Shown: positions 1 through 9,179, counted from the stretch's first letter. The stretch is 21,197 nt of DNA from Ruminococcus sp. (GCA_003446315.1 DMBA01000302.1:1-21197), one strand, 5' to 3'. Made by a program: numbers and translations. Notes: generated from the letters alone by a model not told the origin.

Positions 1-195
1 CCGCGCCCGGCGGAAGGATATTTTTTGCGAATGGATAAGAGTGTAAAACTAAGATAATACGTTGATTTTATATGCATGTGTCAGTTGTATTTGCGTGGTA
101 TTACGAAGCGTTCAACAATGGCTTTATGTTATACCGTCAGTGAAGCGGTTCGGGGGTGACAACCCCAAAAGTTGACTTGGCAGCGTAAAGCCGCC

Positions 196-240
196 CCGAT
201 TGGAAGAGATACGAATTGTGCAGCAAATACAACTAAATAA
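196..240 (+). repeat. Imperfect direct repeat, copy 1
   Basis: This copy begins CCGATTGGAAGAGATACGAA and ends with GCAGCAAATAC followed by an A-rich tail. The second copy about 300 bp downstream has the same order of blocks (CCGAT, GGAAGA, GATA/AATA, GAAT, then GCAGCAAATAC and an A-rich tail). The copies differ by point changes and an insertion of about 8 bp in copy 2. The pairing was found by eye. The repeat could be the edge of a small non-autonomous element or a shared regulatory or structural motif. Confidence 0.5.
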
Positions 241-494
241 AGGCGAAGCAAAATGGAAGCGGCACTGCCGCCGCACCCGTACCCCCGCTTTCCCGATCCC
301 TTATACCCCCTATTAAGCCGTAAAACAGCCTTTTTTGCCAAAAATTAGTGAAATAAAGGATAAGGCTTTATTAAACTGTGAGTGTGTGGGGGATGGATAT
401 TGAACGTAAGGAAGCGAAAAACAATAAGGGGTAATATGGCAAATAGTGCGTAAATGCTTTGATTTGATATATATAAAGGTGATATAAGCAATAA

Positions 495-548
495 CCGATC
501 GGAAGAAATATGAATCGTACAATATTGCAGCAAATACTAAAAAATTAA
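495..548 (+). repeat. Imperfect direct repeat, copy 2
   Basis: This copy begins CCGATCGGAAGAAATATGAA, continues through GTACAATATT (mostly absent from copy 1), then shares GCAGCAAATAC and an A-rich tail with copy 1. It lies about 45 bp upstream of the promoter of the following operon, so it could also belong to that control region. No open frame is associated with it. Confidence 0.5.
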
Positions 549-590
549 AACAGCCCCAAACCTGCCGGATTCAAATTGCGCGTGAAATTG

Positions 591-619
591 TTGTTTTTTT
601 TCTTATAATATGTTATAAT
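591..619 (+). promoter_or_regulatory. Sigma-A promoter with extended -10 for the 658-9174 operon
   Basis: A TTGTTT -35 box at 591-596, a 17-bp spacer and a consensus TATAAT at 614-619, preceded by TG at 611-612 (extended -10). A second TATAAT lies at 604-609. Transcription would start near 626, leaving a short leader before the AGGAG at 644-648 and the ATG at 658. This is the only clear promoter seen ahead of the four co-directional genes. Confidence 0.8.
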
Positions 620-657
620 ATCATTACCAAAATTACACCGAAAAGGAGAGAATCTGC

Positions 658-1431
658 ATGGAGAAAATGCCCTATTCCGCCCGCCTGAAACTCATCGGCG
701 AAAACAAAACCATCGCCAAAACCGGCTCCTATACCCGCGCCGACGGTGCAGAGATCAAACTCTATTGCACCGGTCAATCCCTCGCTGCGGAAACCGTTCT
801 GGAACAGCCGGAGATTTTGCCCGATATTACGCGGAAAACAGCCTTCCGGATCGCAGACCATACCGATCATGCCGATACCATTTCTGCGATCCTCCATCTG
901 CGGCAGCAGGGCGTTTGCGGTGAGATCATGGCGCTCAACTTCGCAAATGCAATGTTCGCAGGCGGCGGCTACCGGCTCGGCGGCGATGCACAGGAAGAAA
1001 GTCTTTGCCGCTGCTCGCTGCTCTATCACGCCATTCTCCCCCATTCGGAATACTATAATAAACACCGCTTTCGCCCATCTCCCCTCTACTCCGACAGCAT
1101 GCTCATCTCCAATGCCGTCCCCATCATACGCGATATGAACGGGACGCTGCTCCCGGAACCAACCGTCTGTACATTCGTCACCTGCGCTGCCGTCAATCGA
1201 AATTACGCAAAACTGCTCTTTATCTCCGACAAAAAAATCAACGATGTGATGGAAAATAGAATCAACGGCATTGTGTGTGCGATGGTCAAACGGAAACCCG
1301 ATGCCATCGTGCTCGGTGCTTTCGGGTGCGGCATGTTCGGCAATAAACGGGATATTGTGCTGCCGCTGATCGAAAAAGCTGTCAATCGCTGGGTTCCCGA
1401 TGAAATGAAGGTCGTGTTCGCCCAGCCGTAA
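658..1431 (+). CDS. TIGR02452-type microbial PARG-like macrodomain protein (ADP-ribose glycohydrolase)
   Basis: This 257-aa protein belongs by its motifs to the bacterial poly(ADP-ribose) glycohydrolase (PARG) branch of macrodomains, which hydrolyse ADP-ribose linkages on modified proteins or nucleic acids. The PARG signature, GGG then 6-8 residues then QEE, is complete: GGG at residues 102-104 and QEE at 112-114, inside the context LNFANAMFAGGGYRLGG. The second glutamate of that signature is the catalytic one in characterised PARGs. The C-terminal phosphate-binding loop is seen as GAFGCGMFGN at 220-229. The N-terminal part (1-60) matches the helical extension usual in this family. The ATG at 658 follows AGGAG (644-648) by 9 nt. 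No signal peptide is seen, so it should be cytoplasmic. It is first in an operon with addB, addA and a sirtuin, 27 nt ahead of addB, which points to a role in reversing ADP-ribosylation connected with DNA damage or NAD+ stress. The actual substrate is not visible from sequence. Confidence 0.88.
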   Translation: MEKMPYSARLKLIGENKTIAKTGSYTRADGAEIKLYCTGQSLAAETVLEQPEILPDITRKTAFRIADHTDHADTISAILHLRQQGVCGEIMALNFANAMFAGGGYRLGGDAQEESLCRCSLLYHAILPHSEYYNKHRFRPSPLYSDSMLISNAVPIIRDMNGTLLPEPTVCTFVTCAAVNRNYAKLLFISDKKINDVMENRINGIVCAMVKRKPDAIVLGAFGCGMFGNKRDIVLPLIEKAVNRWVPDEMKVVFAQP

Positions 1432-1458
1432 CTATCTTCCGGAAGGAGTTTTGCTCTC

Positions 1459-4400
1459 ATGCTGCATATGATACTCGGCGGTGCAGGCTGCGGAAAATCT
1501 GCCGTTCTCATCGAGAAAATCGCAGAAGCTGCTGCGAATCAGATGCCCGTGCGCACAATGGTGCCGGAACCCTATTCCTATACCTACGACAAGCGCCTCT
1601 ATGCACGGCTCGGCGCTGCCGCATTCAACCGCATCCAGACCGGCAGCTTCCGGAGTCTGACTGCGGAAATCCTCGAAGCCGTTGCCGAAGAACCCCGTGA
1701 CGCTGCGGATACCGTCATCAAAACTGTTGTGCTCCACAGGCTGCTCCGGAATCATGCAAAAGACCATGTGCTGCGCTTCTATGACCGCCAAGCCGATAAA
1801 CCTGCGTTTCTGACCGATATGACCGCGCAGCTTACGGAACTGATGCAGTCCGGCACTTCCCCCGAACAGCTCCTGGAAGCATCTGCCGATACTGCGGAAT
1901 CCAATGCCGTGCTCTCCGATAAGCTCTACGATATTGCGCGTATTTACGCGGATTATCTCGATGAGCTCGATGCACGCGGTCTGCATGATACGCTCTGTGA
2001 TCCCATGACCGCTGCCAATGCTGCCAATCGCTGCCGATATCTCAAAAATGCGCATATCTTCCTCGATGAATTCGAATCCTTTACCGGCGACCAGTATGCC
2101 ATGCTGGAAATCATGCTGCGGGATGCTGCGGATGTCTGGATCGCACTGCGCTCGGATAACATTGATGCGCCGGATTATACAAGGTTCGATGCCGTCAACG
2201 AAACTGCACGCAGACTCCGCGATCTCGCCGAAAAACGCTATATTCCCTTTGAAACAACCCTTCTGACACAGCAATATCGCTATGCTGCGCCTTCCCTCGC
2301 CCACCTCAGCCGCTATCTCTTTGCGGTGCAGGGAAAGCCCTTTGCAGGCGATTCGGCGGTCACCGTCTGTGAAGCGCGGGATATGACGCTCGAAACAGAA
2401 TACTGCGCGGCACAGATCCGGCAGCTCCTCATGCACGGTACTTACCGCGCAGGCGATATCATGGTGGTCATGCACGATATCGGCGAATACGGTGCGCTGC
2501 TCGATGCGGCGTTCCGGCGCTATGAGATCCCCTATTTTATGGATCTGCGCAGAAGCGTTCTGCATACATCCGTTATGAAGCTCCCGCTTTGTCTGCTGGA
2601 GCTCGCTCGCCGTACCACGACCGAACAGCTCCTGATTTTCCTCAAAACACAGCTCAGTCCTCTGCATCCGCAGGAAGCTGCCGACCTCGAAAACTTCGCA
2701 TATACATGGAATATCGAAGGCGTTCAGTGGGAAATGCCGTTTCCGCCCGAAATGGACGGCGCTGATATCATGGAGCCGGTGCGCGAAAAAATTATGACGC
2801 ATATTCTGCATTTTCGGGCTGCGCTCCGTAAAAACGGGACAGATGCCGTCAACGGGGCTCTCGTCTGCGAATTGCTCTATCGCTGCATGCAGGATATGGA
2901 GATTCCTATGCGCCTAGGCGGTCTTGCCGCACACCTCAAGGATGAGGGCAAAGAACAGGAAGGCAGAGCGCTCCGCAGGCTCTGGAATCGCTTTACCGAA
3001 TTGCTCGATGCTATGCACGAAGCGCTCGAAGATACGCCCGTGACCTTGCAGCAGCTCTCCGATCTCCTGACTGCCGTCCTGCGCAGCAATCAGATCCCTG
3101 TGCCCCCGCAGACCCTCGATGCCGTGACCGTTCAGAGCGCTGCCGCTGCACGATATGATGCGCCGAAAGCCGTTTTTGTGCTCGGTGTCACAGAAGGCAA
3201 GTTTCCCGCTGATATCTCCGCCGGCGGCTTCTTTACCGAATCCGAACGGGCGCTGCTGCGGTCGCATCAGGTCGAGCTTTCCCGTTCTGTGCGCGATCTC
3301 TGTGCCGATGAACGCCTGATCGTTTATAAAACACTCTCTGCGCCCTCGGAGCGCCTCTGGCTTTGCTATCCGCTTGCCAATGAAAACGGCAGTGCGCTCG
3401 TGCCGTCCTCGCTGCTGGACGATGTGCGCAGTCTGCTCCCTGCCGCTTTTTCACCCGATCATTTCCATTATGCAGACCGTATGGGCGCGGCTTTCTATAT
3501 CTCGACAAAACGCGCCGCCTATTTCAGCTTCGCTGAAGACTATGTGCTCTCCCCTGCCGAACGCGCTTCCGTTCAGGCAATGCTCGGCGCAGATCCCGAA
3601 GAAGCCGATCGCCTGAATGCGCTCCGCCGGAAATCTGACCCCGATCGGCTCCGCATTCAGCAGCCCGATCTCATGCGGAAACTGACCCACGGCAAGCTCA
3701 CCATGTCCGCTTCCCGCATCGAAGATACCATCCAATGCCCCTTTATGGGCTTCTGCAAACACGGTCTGCGGCTCTATGAACGGCAGAAAAATGACCTGAA
3801 TGCCCGGTCTGCCGGCACACTCGTGCACGAATGCATGGAACGGCTCTTCCGGGAACATCCGGATCGGGATGACTTTCTCTCCATGCGCAAAGAGGATCTC
3901 CATGCACATGCCGTCCGCTGTGCAGAGGATTTTTTGCAGCAGCATCTCGGCGGCAGAGACTATAAACCAAAACGCTTTCTGATGCAGTTCGACCGCACCG
4001 TAAACCGCATGGATGCGCTCCTTTTGCATACGCAGGAAGAAATGCGGCAGTCGCAATTCCTGCCCGATGCATGCGAATTGGTCATCGGGCGCGTGCAGGA
4101 TCAGGTCGGCACGGCTCCCTATCGGCTCGAACTTCCGGACGGGACTGTGCTCTTTCTCAATGGTAAGATCGACCGGGTCGATATCACCGAACAGGACGGC
4201 AAACGCTATCTGCGCATCGTGGACTATAAAACCAATCAGAAAAAATTCAGCCTCGGCAATATCTACTACGGACTGAATCTCCAGATGCTCCTCTATCTCT
4301 TTGCGCTGCTCGATGACCCCACCTATTATCCCGATGCCGAAGCTGCCGGCGTGCTCTATATGCCTGCCGGAAGCCCTGCCATGCAGAATCGGGATACCGT

Positions 4401-4869
4401 CAAAGACCGCGCTGCCTATATCAGCGAGTATTTCCGTATGTCGGGCACGGTTCTGCTCGACCGCGGTATCCTCTCCAAAATGGAAGAACATATCGCCGGT
4501 GTCTATATCCCCGCAAAATGCATCAATGCGGATGATCCCGACGCTGCGCCCGAAATGACAAAGGAATCACAGGTCTTTACCAAAGAACAGCTCCAAAGGC
4601 TCCGGAAATATGCCGAAGATCTGGTGCGGGACTGCGCCGCCTGCTATGCTGCCGGCAATACCGCGCCCAATCCCATGCGCGGCGGCAGCAGCGATTATTA
4701 TGCCGATGCCTGCGCCTATTGCAATTATCACAGCATTTGCGGCGTGACCGATGATGATACCGCATGCATGCGCCGTGCGTTGCCACCCGCAAAAGCAAAT
4801 GCTGCTATGCTCGCCGTCATGAACGGCGAAACGGAAGGAGATGCACAAGATGAGTCAGTGGACACCTGA
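1459..4869 (+). CDS. addB: ATP-dependent helicase/deoxyribonuclease subunit B (AddB)
   Basis: AddB is one half of the AddAB complex, the Gram-positive counterpart of RecBCD, which resects double-strand DNA ends to a Chi-regulated 3' tail for RecA. At 1136 aa it is close to the usual 1150-1170. The N-terminus has the AddB-type nucleotide-binding motif GGAGCGKS at residues 7-14. The C-terminal part is a RecB-family nuclease: GTLVHE around 786-791, GKIDRVD with Asp905, and VDYKT with Asp922 and Lys924. The four cysteines of the iron-sulphur cluster are all present: Cys760 (in QCPF) and Cys1085, Cys1088, Cys1094 (CAYCNYHSIC). The C-x2-C-x5-C spacing is that of characterised AddB. The start at 1459 has GGAAGGAG (1441-1448) 10 nt upstream. 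It sits between the PARG-like gene and addA, overlapping addA by 20 nt, so the subunits are probably translated together. Long minus-strand open frames across it are antisense shadows. Confidence 0.96.
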   Translation: MLHMILGGAGCGKSAVLIEKIAEAAANQMPVRTMVPEPYSYTYDKRLYARLGAAAFNRIQTGSFRSLTAEILEAVAEEPRDAADTVIKTVVLHRLLRNHAKDHVLRFYDRQADKPAFLTDMTAQLTELMQSGTSPEQLLEASADTAESNAVLSDKLYDIARIYADYLDELDARGLHDTLCDPMTAANAANRCRYLKNAHIFLDEFESFTGDQYAMLEIMLRDAADVWIALRSDNIDAPDYTRFDAVNETARRLRDLAEKRYIPFETTLLTQQYRYAAPSLAHLSRYLFAVQGKPFAGDSAVTVCEARDMTLETEYCAAQIRQLLMHGTYRAGDIMVVMHDIGEYGALLDAAFRRYEIPYFMDLRRSVLHTSVMKLPLCLLELARRTTTEQLLIFLKTQLSPLHPQEAADLENFAYTWNIEGVQWEMPFPPEMDGADIMEPVREKIMTHILHFRAALRKNGTDAVNGALVCELLYRCMQDMEIPMRLGGLAAHLKDEGKEQEGRALRRLWNRFTELLDAMHEALEDTPVTLQQLSDLLTAVLRSNQIPVPPQTLDAVTVQSAAAARYDAPKAVFVLGVTEGKFPADISAGGFFTESERALLRSHQVELSRSVRDLCADERLIVYKTLSAPSERLWLCYPLANENGSALVPSSLLDDVRSLLPAAFSPDHFHYADRMGAAFYISTKRAAYFSFAEDYVLSPAERASVQAMLGADPEEADRLNALRRKSDPDRLRIQQPDLMRKLTHGKLTMSASRIEDTIQCPFMGFCKHGLRLYERQKNDLNARSAGTLVHECMERLFREHPDRDDFLSMRKEDLHAHAVRCAEDFLQQHLGGRDYKPKRFLMQFDRTVNRMDALLLHTQEEMRQSQFLPDACELVIGRVQDQVGTAPYRLELPDGTVLFLNGKIDRVDITEQDGKRYLRIVDYKTNQKKFSLGNIYYGLNLQMLLYLFALLDDPTYYPDAEAAGVLYMPAGSPAMQNRDTVKDRAAYISEYFRMSGTVLLDRGILSKMEEHIAGVYIPAKCINADDPDAAPEMTKESQVFTKEQLQRLRKYAEDLVRDCAACYAAGNTAPNPMRGGSSDYYADACAYCNYHSICGVTDDDTACMRRALPPAKANAAMLAVMNGETEGDAQDESVDT

Positions 4870-7800
4870 ACAGGAAGCCGCCATCCTCGCAAAAGGCGCT
4901 TCTGTTGTCGTCAGTGCCGCTGCGGGAAGCGGTAAAACTTCGGTGCTCGTTGAACGCCTGATCCGCTTGCTCTCCGATCAGGATCAACAGTGTCCCGCTG
5001 AAAATATGGTCGTTGTTACCTTTACAAAAGATGCCGCCGGAGAAGTCCGGAAACGCCTGAATTCTGCGCTCAGCCGTAAGATCCAGTCGGAACCGGATAA
5101 CGAATGGCTGCGCCGTCAGCAGACAATGCTCCACAGCGCAAAGATCTCGACCATTCACGGCTTTTGCTTCGATCTGCTGCGGGAACAGTTCTCTGCACTC
5201 GATATCCCCGCTGCGTTCCGCATCATGGATGAGAAAGAAGAAGATGAACTGCGCATCGCTGCGGCTGCACAAGTCCTCGAAGCCTTCTATGCAGATGCCG
5301 AAAATGACCCTGAGATCGCCGAAAAGCGCAAGCTCCTGCTGGATGCCTTCTGCGGGCAGAATGATGCGCTGCTCGATGCACTTTTGCTCCGGCTCTATAA
5401 CCTCACCGTCGAAACACCGTTCGGGGAATATCTCACAGAAGATGCTGCCGCTGCCTGCGAAAACGGTACGCTCCGCACGCGCGCTGCCGAAATGATCGCG
5501 GAACAGGCAAATGAGGTCAGGACACTCTATCAGCATGCAATGCGCATTGCAAAAGATGTCGGCTACGAAAAAGCCATCGCTGCACTCCAAGATGAACTGA
5601 CACAGGCAGAAGCACTCTGCGAGGCTGCCAATAACGCGCATTTTTCCCGTATCTGCGGCGTTTTGGAGAATTTCAGCAAAAAAGCACCCAGTCAATCCAA
5701 AAAGTGCGGTACCGAAACACAGCGTGCCGGTATCCGGGCGCTGCGCAATCATGCCGTCGCCTGTATGGAGCGTATGAAAAAAACATGGATCGTTCCTTTG
5801 CGCTATGCAGATGCCGATCTCAAACGGCATGCCGATATTCTCCATGCGCTGACCGGTCTGATCGGGGCGTTCCGGGATGCGCTCACTGCCATGAAACTGG
5901 AACGCGGTGCGCTCGGTTTCAGCGATGCCATGACCATGACCCTCTCGCTGCTCGCCGAACGGCTGCCCGATGGCTCGATCGTCAAAACGCCGCTTGCCGA
6001 ACAGCTCTCCATGCAATATGCCTACATCATGATCGACGAGTTTCAGGATGCGGATAATCAGCAGGATCTCATCTTTCGCATGCTCTCCCGCGGCGGCGAT
6101 GCTTCCCGCTACGGCAGCAATCTCTTTGTCGTCGGAGACAGCAAACAGTGCATCTACCGCTTCCGCAATGCAAATCCCGAAAACTTTTATCGCGCCATGC
6201 GGGAAGCTGCACCCTATCAATCTCCGCTGCTGACCGAAAATACCTGCATCCGCCTGAACCGCAATTTCCGCAGTGCGCAGGAAGTCGTTGACACCGTCAA
6301 TATCGTATTCTCCATGCTCATGACCGAACAGATCGGCGAGATCTGCTATGACGACACGCAAATGCTCGTGCGCGGCGCGGATTATCCGGACGCTGTGCGC
6401 AATACAGAGCTGGTGCTCTATCAGCGCCCGCGCTCCGGTGCTGCCGATCTTGAAGCGAATCTGACCGCGCAGCGCATCGCCTTCCACCTCAATCATCAGA
6501 CACCCGTTAAAGGCGCGGACGGTACGCTCCGTCCCTGCGAACCGCGTGATTTTATGCTGCTCATGCGCAATTCCACCCATATGCCGCAATATGCTGCTGC
6601 CCTGAAAGCTGCCGGCATTCCGGTCTGCGCCATCGAACAAAAAGGCTATCTCGCTTCTCCCGAATTGCTCCTGCTGCTCGATATCCTGCGGGCGGTGGAT
6701 AATCCCCTGCTGGAGATCCCGCTGACTGCGGCAATGCTCTCCCCGCTGTTCGGCTTTACCCTCGATGAAGTGCTCGAACTGCGGCTCTACGGCGAGAAAA
6801 ATAAACTGTTTACTGCGATGGATGCCTACCGCAAAGCTGCCGCAGACGGCGAATTGCAGCCCGATCCCGATCTGCTGCGAAAATGTACCGATCTGCTCGA
6901 TTTTCTCGAATCTATGCGTCTGCTCTCCGCCATCGAAACGCCGGAACAGCTCATTCGCCGGATCTTTGAAGATACCGACTTTCTCGGTCTGATGCAGATG
7001 CGTGAGGGCGGTGCGCAGAAAAAAGCGAATCTGCGTGCGCTGCTTACCTATGCTGCCGGTTTTGAAGATACGCACGGCGGCGGGCTTTCTGCCTTTCTGC
7101 GCTATCTCGATTCCATCCTCTCCCGCGGCAGCGATCTCAAGGGCGGCGGCGTGCCTGCCGGTACCGAAAATGCCGTGCGCATCAAAACCATCCACGCTTC
7201 CAAAGGGCTCGAAGCGCCGTTCGTCATTCTCGCCGAATCTTCCGCCGGTTTCACCAAAACAGAGAAAAATGACGAGAAATTGCTGCGGTATCATGCGGCG
7301 TTCGGCATCGGGTTTTTGCTCCATGACCCCGATACCTTTACCGTCGGCAGAACTTTGCCGTGGCAGGTCATTCAGGAACGTGCAGCGCAGGAACAGCGCA
7401 GCGAGGAAATGCGCCTGCTCTATGTCGCGCTGACCCGTGCGCGGGAATATCTCATTCTCCCGCTGGGCTATACCGCAACCGACCTCAAAGACAATATTCC
7501 CGCAATCGCTGCCGAACAAGCCGCCATCGGACAGACCGACAGCCTCACCGCTTCCGGCGGCAGCTACGCCGACTGGCTCATCATGGCTGTGCTGCGTAAT
7601 CCTGCATGCGCCCTCATGCGGCAGCAACTCGCGCCGGATGCCGAAAGCGATCCGCAGCAGCCGTTTCTGCCCGCGGTCATCCTCGCCTGCCAAGACGAAG
7701 ATGTGTCGGAATCAGACAGTCCTGTATCTGACTCCGATGCACCCGATGCCGACCCCGCACTCACTGCCATCCTGACAGAACAATGCAAATTCGTTTACCA

Positions 7801-8434
7801 GAGCAAAGAAGCCCGTCTGACTGCAAAATACGGCGTTTCCGAGCTCGCAAAAGAAGACGATTTCGCCGTATCTCTGCGCAATCCGCTGTTTACACGGGAA
7901 AAGCACGGTCTTTCCGGTGCTGAACGCGGTACGGCAATACATACCTTTATGCAATATGCCGATTTTGCTGCCGCTGAGAACGATATTGCGCAGGAAGCAG
8001 AACGTCTGCATGCCGAAGGCAGACTCACGCTCCGGCAGATGCAGGCTGTCAAAAAGAGTACAATTGCACAGTTCTTCCAGTCTCCGCTGTATGCAAGGAT
8101 CAAACAGGCGAAACAGGTGCGGCGGGAACAAAAATTCACCGTCCGGCTCAGCGATCTCCGGCTCAACGGTAAACTTGCACATCTCGGCGCGGATTATGCA
8201 GGTACGGACGGCATGCTGATCGGTATTATGGATCTCGTCTTTGCAGAAGCTGACGGCATCGTGCTCGTGGACTATAAGACCGATTATGTGAAAAAAGCAG
8301 AGGAATTGCTCGATATGTACACAGAACAGATCCGCCTTTATGCCGAGGCGCTCCGTCTGCTGACCGGCTCGCCGGTCAAGGCTTGTTATCTCTATTCGGT
8401 TGCAAAAAATGCAACTGTTCCGGTCGATCTTTAA
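4850..8434 (+). CDS. addA: ATP-dependent helicase/nuclease subunit A (AddA)
   Basis: AddA is the UvrD-like superfamily 1A helicase and second nuclease of AddAB. From the ATG at 4850 it has 1194 aa, slightly shorter than the B. subtilis protein. Helicase motifs run in order: Walker A AAAGSGKT at 23-30, Walker B DEFQD at 396-400, motif III GDSKQ at 429-433, then LNRNFRS, the TIHASKGLE motif V region, and motif VI VALTRAR at 859-865. The C-terminal RecB-type nuclease domain begins near GTAIHTFMQ and contains LIGIMDLVF and VDYKTD with Asp1141 and Lys1143, followed by the QIRLYAEAL motif. An in-frame ATG at 4841 directly abuts the AAGGAG at 4835-4840. The ATG at 4850 is 9 nt from it and gives the conserved start MSQWTPEQ, so 4850 is preferred. 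The ribosome binding site lies inside addB, which ends at 4869. No motif is missing. Confidence 0.96.
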   Translation: MSQWTPEQEAAILAKGASVVVSAAAGSGKTSVLVERLIRLLSDQDQQCPAENMVVVTFTKDAAGEVRKRLNSALSRKIQSEPDNEWLRRQQTMLHSAKISTIHGFCFDLLREQFSALDIPAAFRIMDEKEEDELRIAAAAQVLEAFYADAENDPEIAEKRKLLLDAFCGQNDALLDALLLRLYNLTVETPFGEYLTEDAAAACENGTLRTRAAEMIAEQANEVRTLYQHAMRIAKDVGYEKAIAALQDELTQAEALCEAANNAHFSRICGVLENFSKKAPSQSKKCGTETQRAGIRALRNHAVACMERMKKTWIVPLRYADADLKRHADILHALTGLIGAFRDALTAMKLERGALGFSDAMTMTLSLLAERLPDGSIVKTPLAEQLSMQYAYIMIDEFQDADNQQDLIFRMLSRGGDASRYGSNLFVVGDSKQCIYRFRNANPENFYRAMREAAPYQSPLLTENTCIRLNRNFRSAQEVVDTVNIVFSMLMTEQIGEICYDDTQMLVRGADYPDAVRNTELVLYQRPRSGAADLEANLTAQRIAFHLNHQTPVKGADGTLRPCEPRDFMLLMRNSTHMPQYAAALKAAGIPVCAIEQKGYLASPELLLLLDILRAVDNPLLEIPLTAAMLSPLFGFTLDEVLELRLYGEKNKLFTAMDAYRKAAADGELQPDPDLLRKCTDLLDFLESMRLLSAIETPEQLIRRIFEDTDFLGLMQMREGGAQKKANLRALLTYAAGFEDTHGGGLSAFLRYLDSILSRGSDLKGGGVPAGTENAVRIKTIHASKGLEAPFVILAESSAGFTKTEKNDEKLLRYHAAFGIGFLLHDPDTFTVGRTLPWQVIQERAAQEQRSEEMRLLYVALTRAREYLILPLGYTATDLKDNIPAIAAEQAAIGQTDSLTASGGSYADWLIMAVLRNPACALMRQQLAPDAESDPQQPFLPAVILACQDEDVSESDSPVSDSDAPDADPALTAILTEQCKFVYQSKEARLTAKYGVSELAKEDDFAVSLRNPLFTREKHGLSGAERGTAIHTFMQYADFAAAENDIAQEAERLHAEGRLTLRQMQAVKKSTIAQFFQSPLYARIKQAKQVRREQKFTVRLSDLRLNGKLAHLGADYAGTDGMLIGIMDLVFAEADGIVLVDYKTDYVKKAEELLDMYTEQIRLYAEALRLLTGSPVKACYLYSVAKNATVPVDL

Positions 8435-8457
8435 TAAATGAACAGGGGGTATTCCAA

Positions 8458-9174
8458 ATGGAAACAACAATCGAAGCACTGAAAAATGCAGTTGATGCTG
8501 CGAAAACCATCGTGTTTTTCGGCGGTGCGGGTGTCTCGACGGAAAGCGGCATCCCCGATTTCCGCAGCGTGGACGGACTGTATCATCAGAAGTATGATTA
8601 TCCGCCCGAAACCATCCTCAGCCACAGCTTTTTCCTGCGGCATACCGATGAATTTTATCGGTTCTACCGTGATAAACTGCTGGCGCATGATGCAAAGCCC
8701 AATCAGGCGCATCTCAAACTCGCGGAGCTCGAACAGGCAGGCAAGCTCAATGCCGTCATCACACAGAATATTGACGGGCTGCATCAGGCTGCCGGCAGCA
8801 AAAAAGTGCTGGAGCTCCACGGCAGCGTGCTCCGCAACTATTGCATGGACTGCGGCAAGTTTTATGATGTCAGCGCTGTGAAAGACTGCAAGGGGCTCCC
8901 CCGCTGCTCCTGCGGCGGACTCATTAAGCCGGATGTCGTTTTGTACGAAGAAGCGCTTGATTCCGATGTCATGGATGAAGCCATTCGCTGCATTCGGGAA
9001 GCCGATATGATGATTATCGGCGGCACTTCCCTCGCTGTCTATCCCGCTGCCGGTCTGATCCATTACTTCAAAGGCAATACGCTGGCGCTCGTCAACCGCG
9101 ATGCAACACCGATGGACCGCAATGCAGATATCGTTCTGCATCAAAAAATCGGAGCCGTTTTCTCCGCACTCTGA
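8458..9174 (+). CDS. cobB: NAD-dependent protein deacylase of the Sir2 family
   Basis: This 238-aa sirtuin removes acyl groups from lysines using NAD+, releasing nicotinamide and O-acyl-ADP-ribose. The NAD-binding signature GAGVSTESGIPDFRS is at 23-37, TQNIDGLHQ at 102-110, and the catalytic His is His121 in ELHGS. The structural zinc site is complete: Cys129 and Cys132 (CMDC), Cys150 and Cys152 (CSC). GGTSLAVYPAA near 188-198 closes the Rossmann fold. The open frame extends upstream to 8383 inside addA, but AGGGGG at 8444-8449 sits 8 nt before the ATG at 8458, and the Sir2 family starts here. It begins 23 nt after the addA stop and is the last gene of the operon. It is cytoplasmic. Its presence next to a PARG-like hydrolase and AddAB suggests a shared link to NAD+/ADP-ribose metabolism, which is inference. 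The symbol cobB is the usual bacterial name; deacetylase versus desuccinylase preference is not determined. Confidence 0.93.
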   Translation: METTIEALKNAVDAAKTIVFFGGAGVSTESGIPDFRSVDGLYHQKYDYPPETILSHSFFLRHTDEFYRFYRDKLLAHDAKPNQAHLKLAELEQAGKLNAVITQNIDGLHQAAGSKKVLELHGSVLRNYCMDCGKFYDVSAVKDCKGLPRCSCGGLIKPDVVLYEEALDSDVMDEAIRCIREADMMIIGGTSLAVYPAAGLIHYFKGNTLALVNRDATPMDRNADIVLHQKIGAVFSAL

Positions 9175-9179
9175 AATGC

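Larger units (their letters stand above)
1..590. other. Intergenic stretch without a convincing gene
   Basis: No reading frame here has a good ribosome binding site or a recognisable protein, although small minus-strand frames of 60-70 codons exist. The first 57 bases could be the tail of an upstream gene, since one + frame stays open to a TAA at 55-57, but nothing identifies it. The stretch holds two diverged copies of a 45-55 bp repeat (annotated separately). It also holds a GC-rich hairpin at 259-271 (GCGGC, loop act, GCCGC), a GGGG/CCCC hairpin near 152-166, and a 7-bp hairpin at 352-372 (AATAAAG, loop of 7, CTTTATT). It is more AT-rich than the coding regions towards its right end. It looks like degenerate or repeat-derived intergenic DNA. 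Confidence 0.5.

Noticed and set aside
129..533. Minus-strand open frames of 60-70 codons upstream of the first operon
   Set aside because: They overlap one another, have no ribosome binding site, and cover the repeat-bearing intergenic DNA. The translations look like no known protein.
4841..4849. ATG at 4841 as the addA start
   Set aside because: It directly abuts the AAGGAG at 4835-4840, leaving no spacing. The ATG at 4850 is correctly spaced and gives the family-typical N-terminus.
8383..8457. N-terminal extension of the sirtuin into addA
   Set aside because: It has no ribosome binding site and is simply the open frame over the end of addA. AGGGGG at 8444-8449 supports the ATG at 8458.
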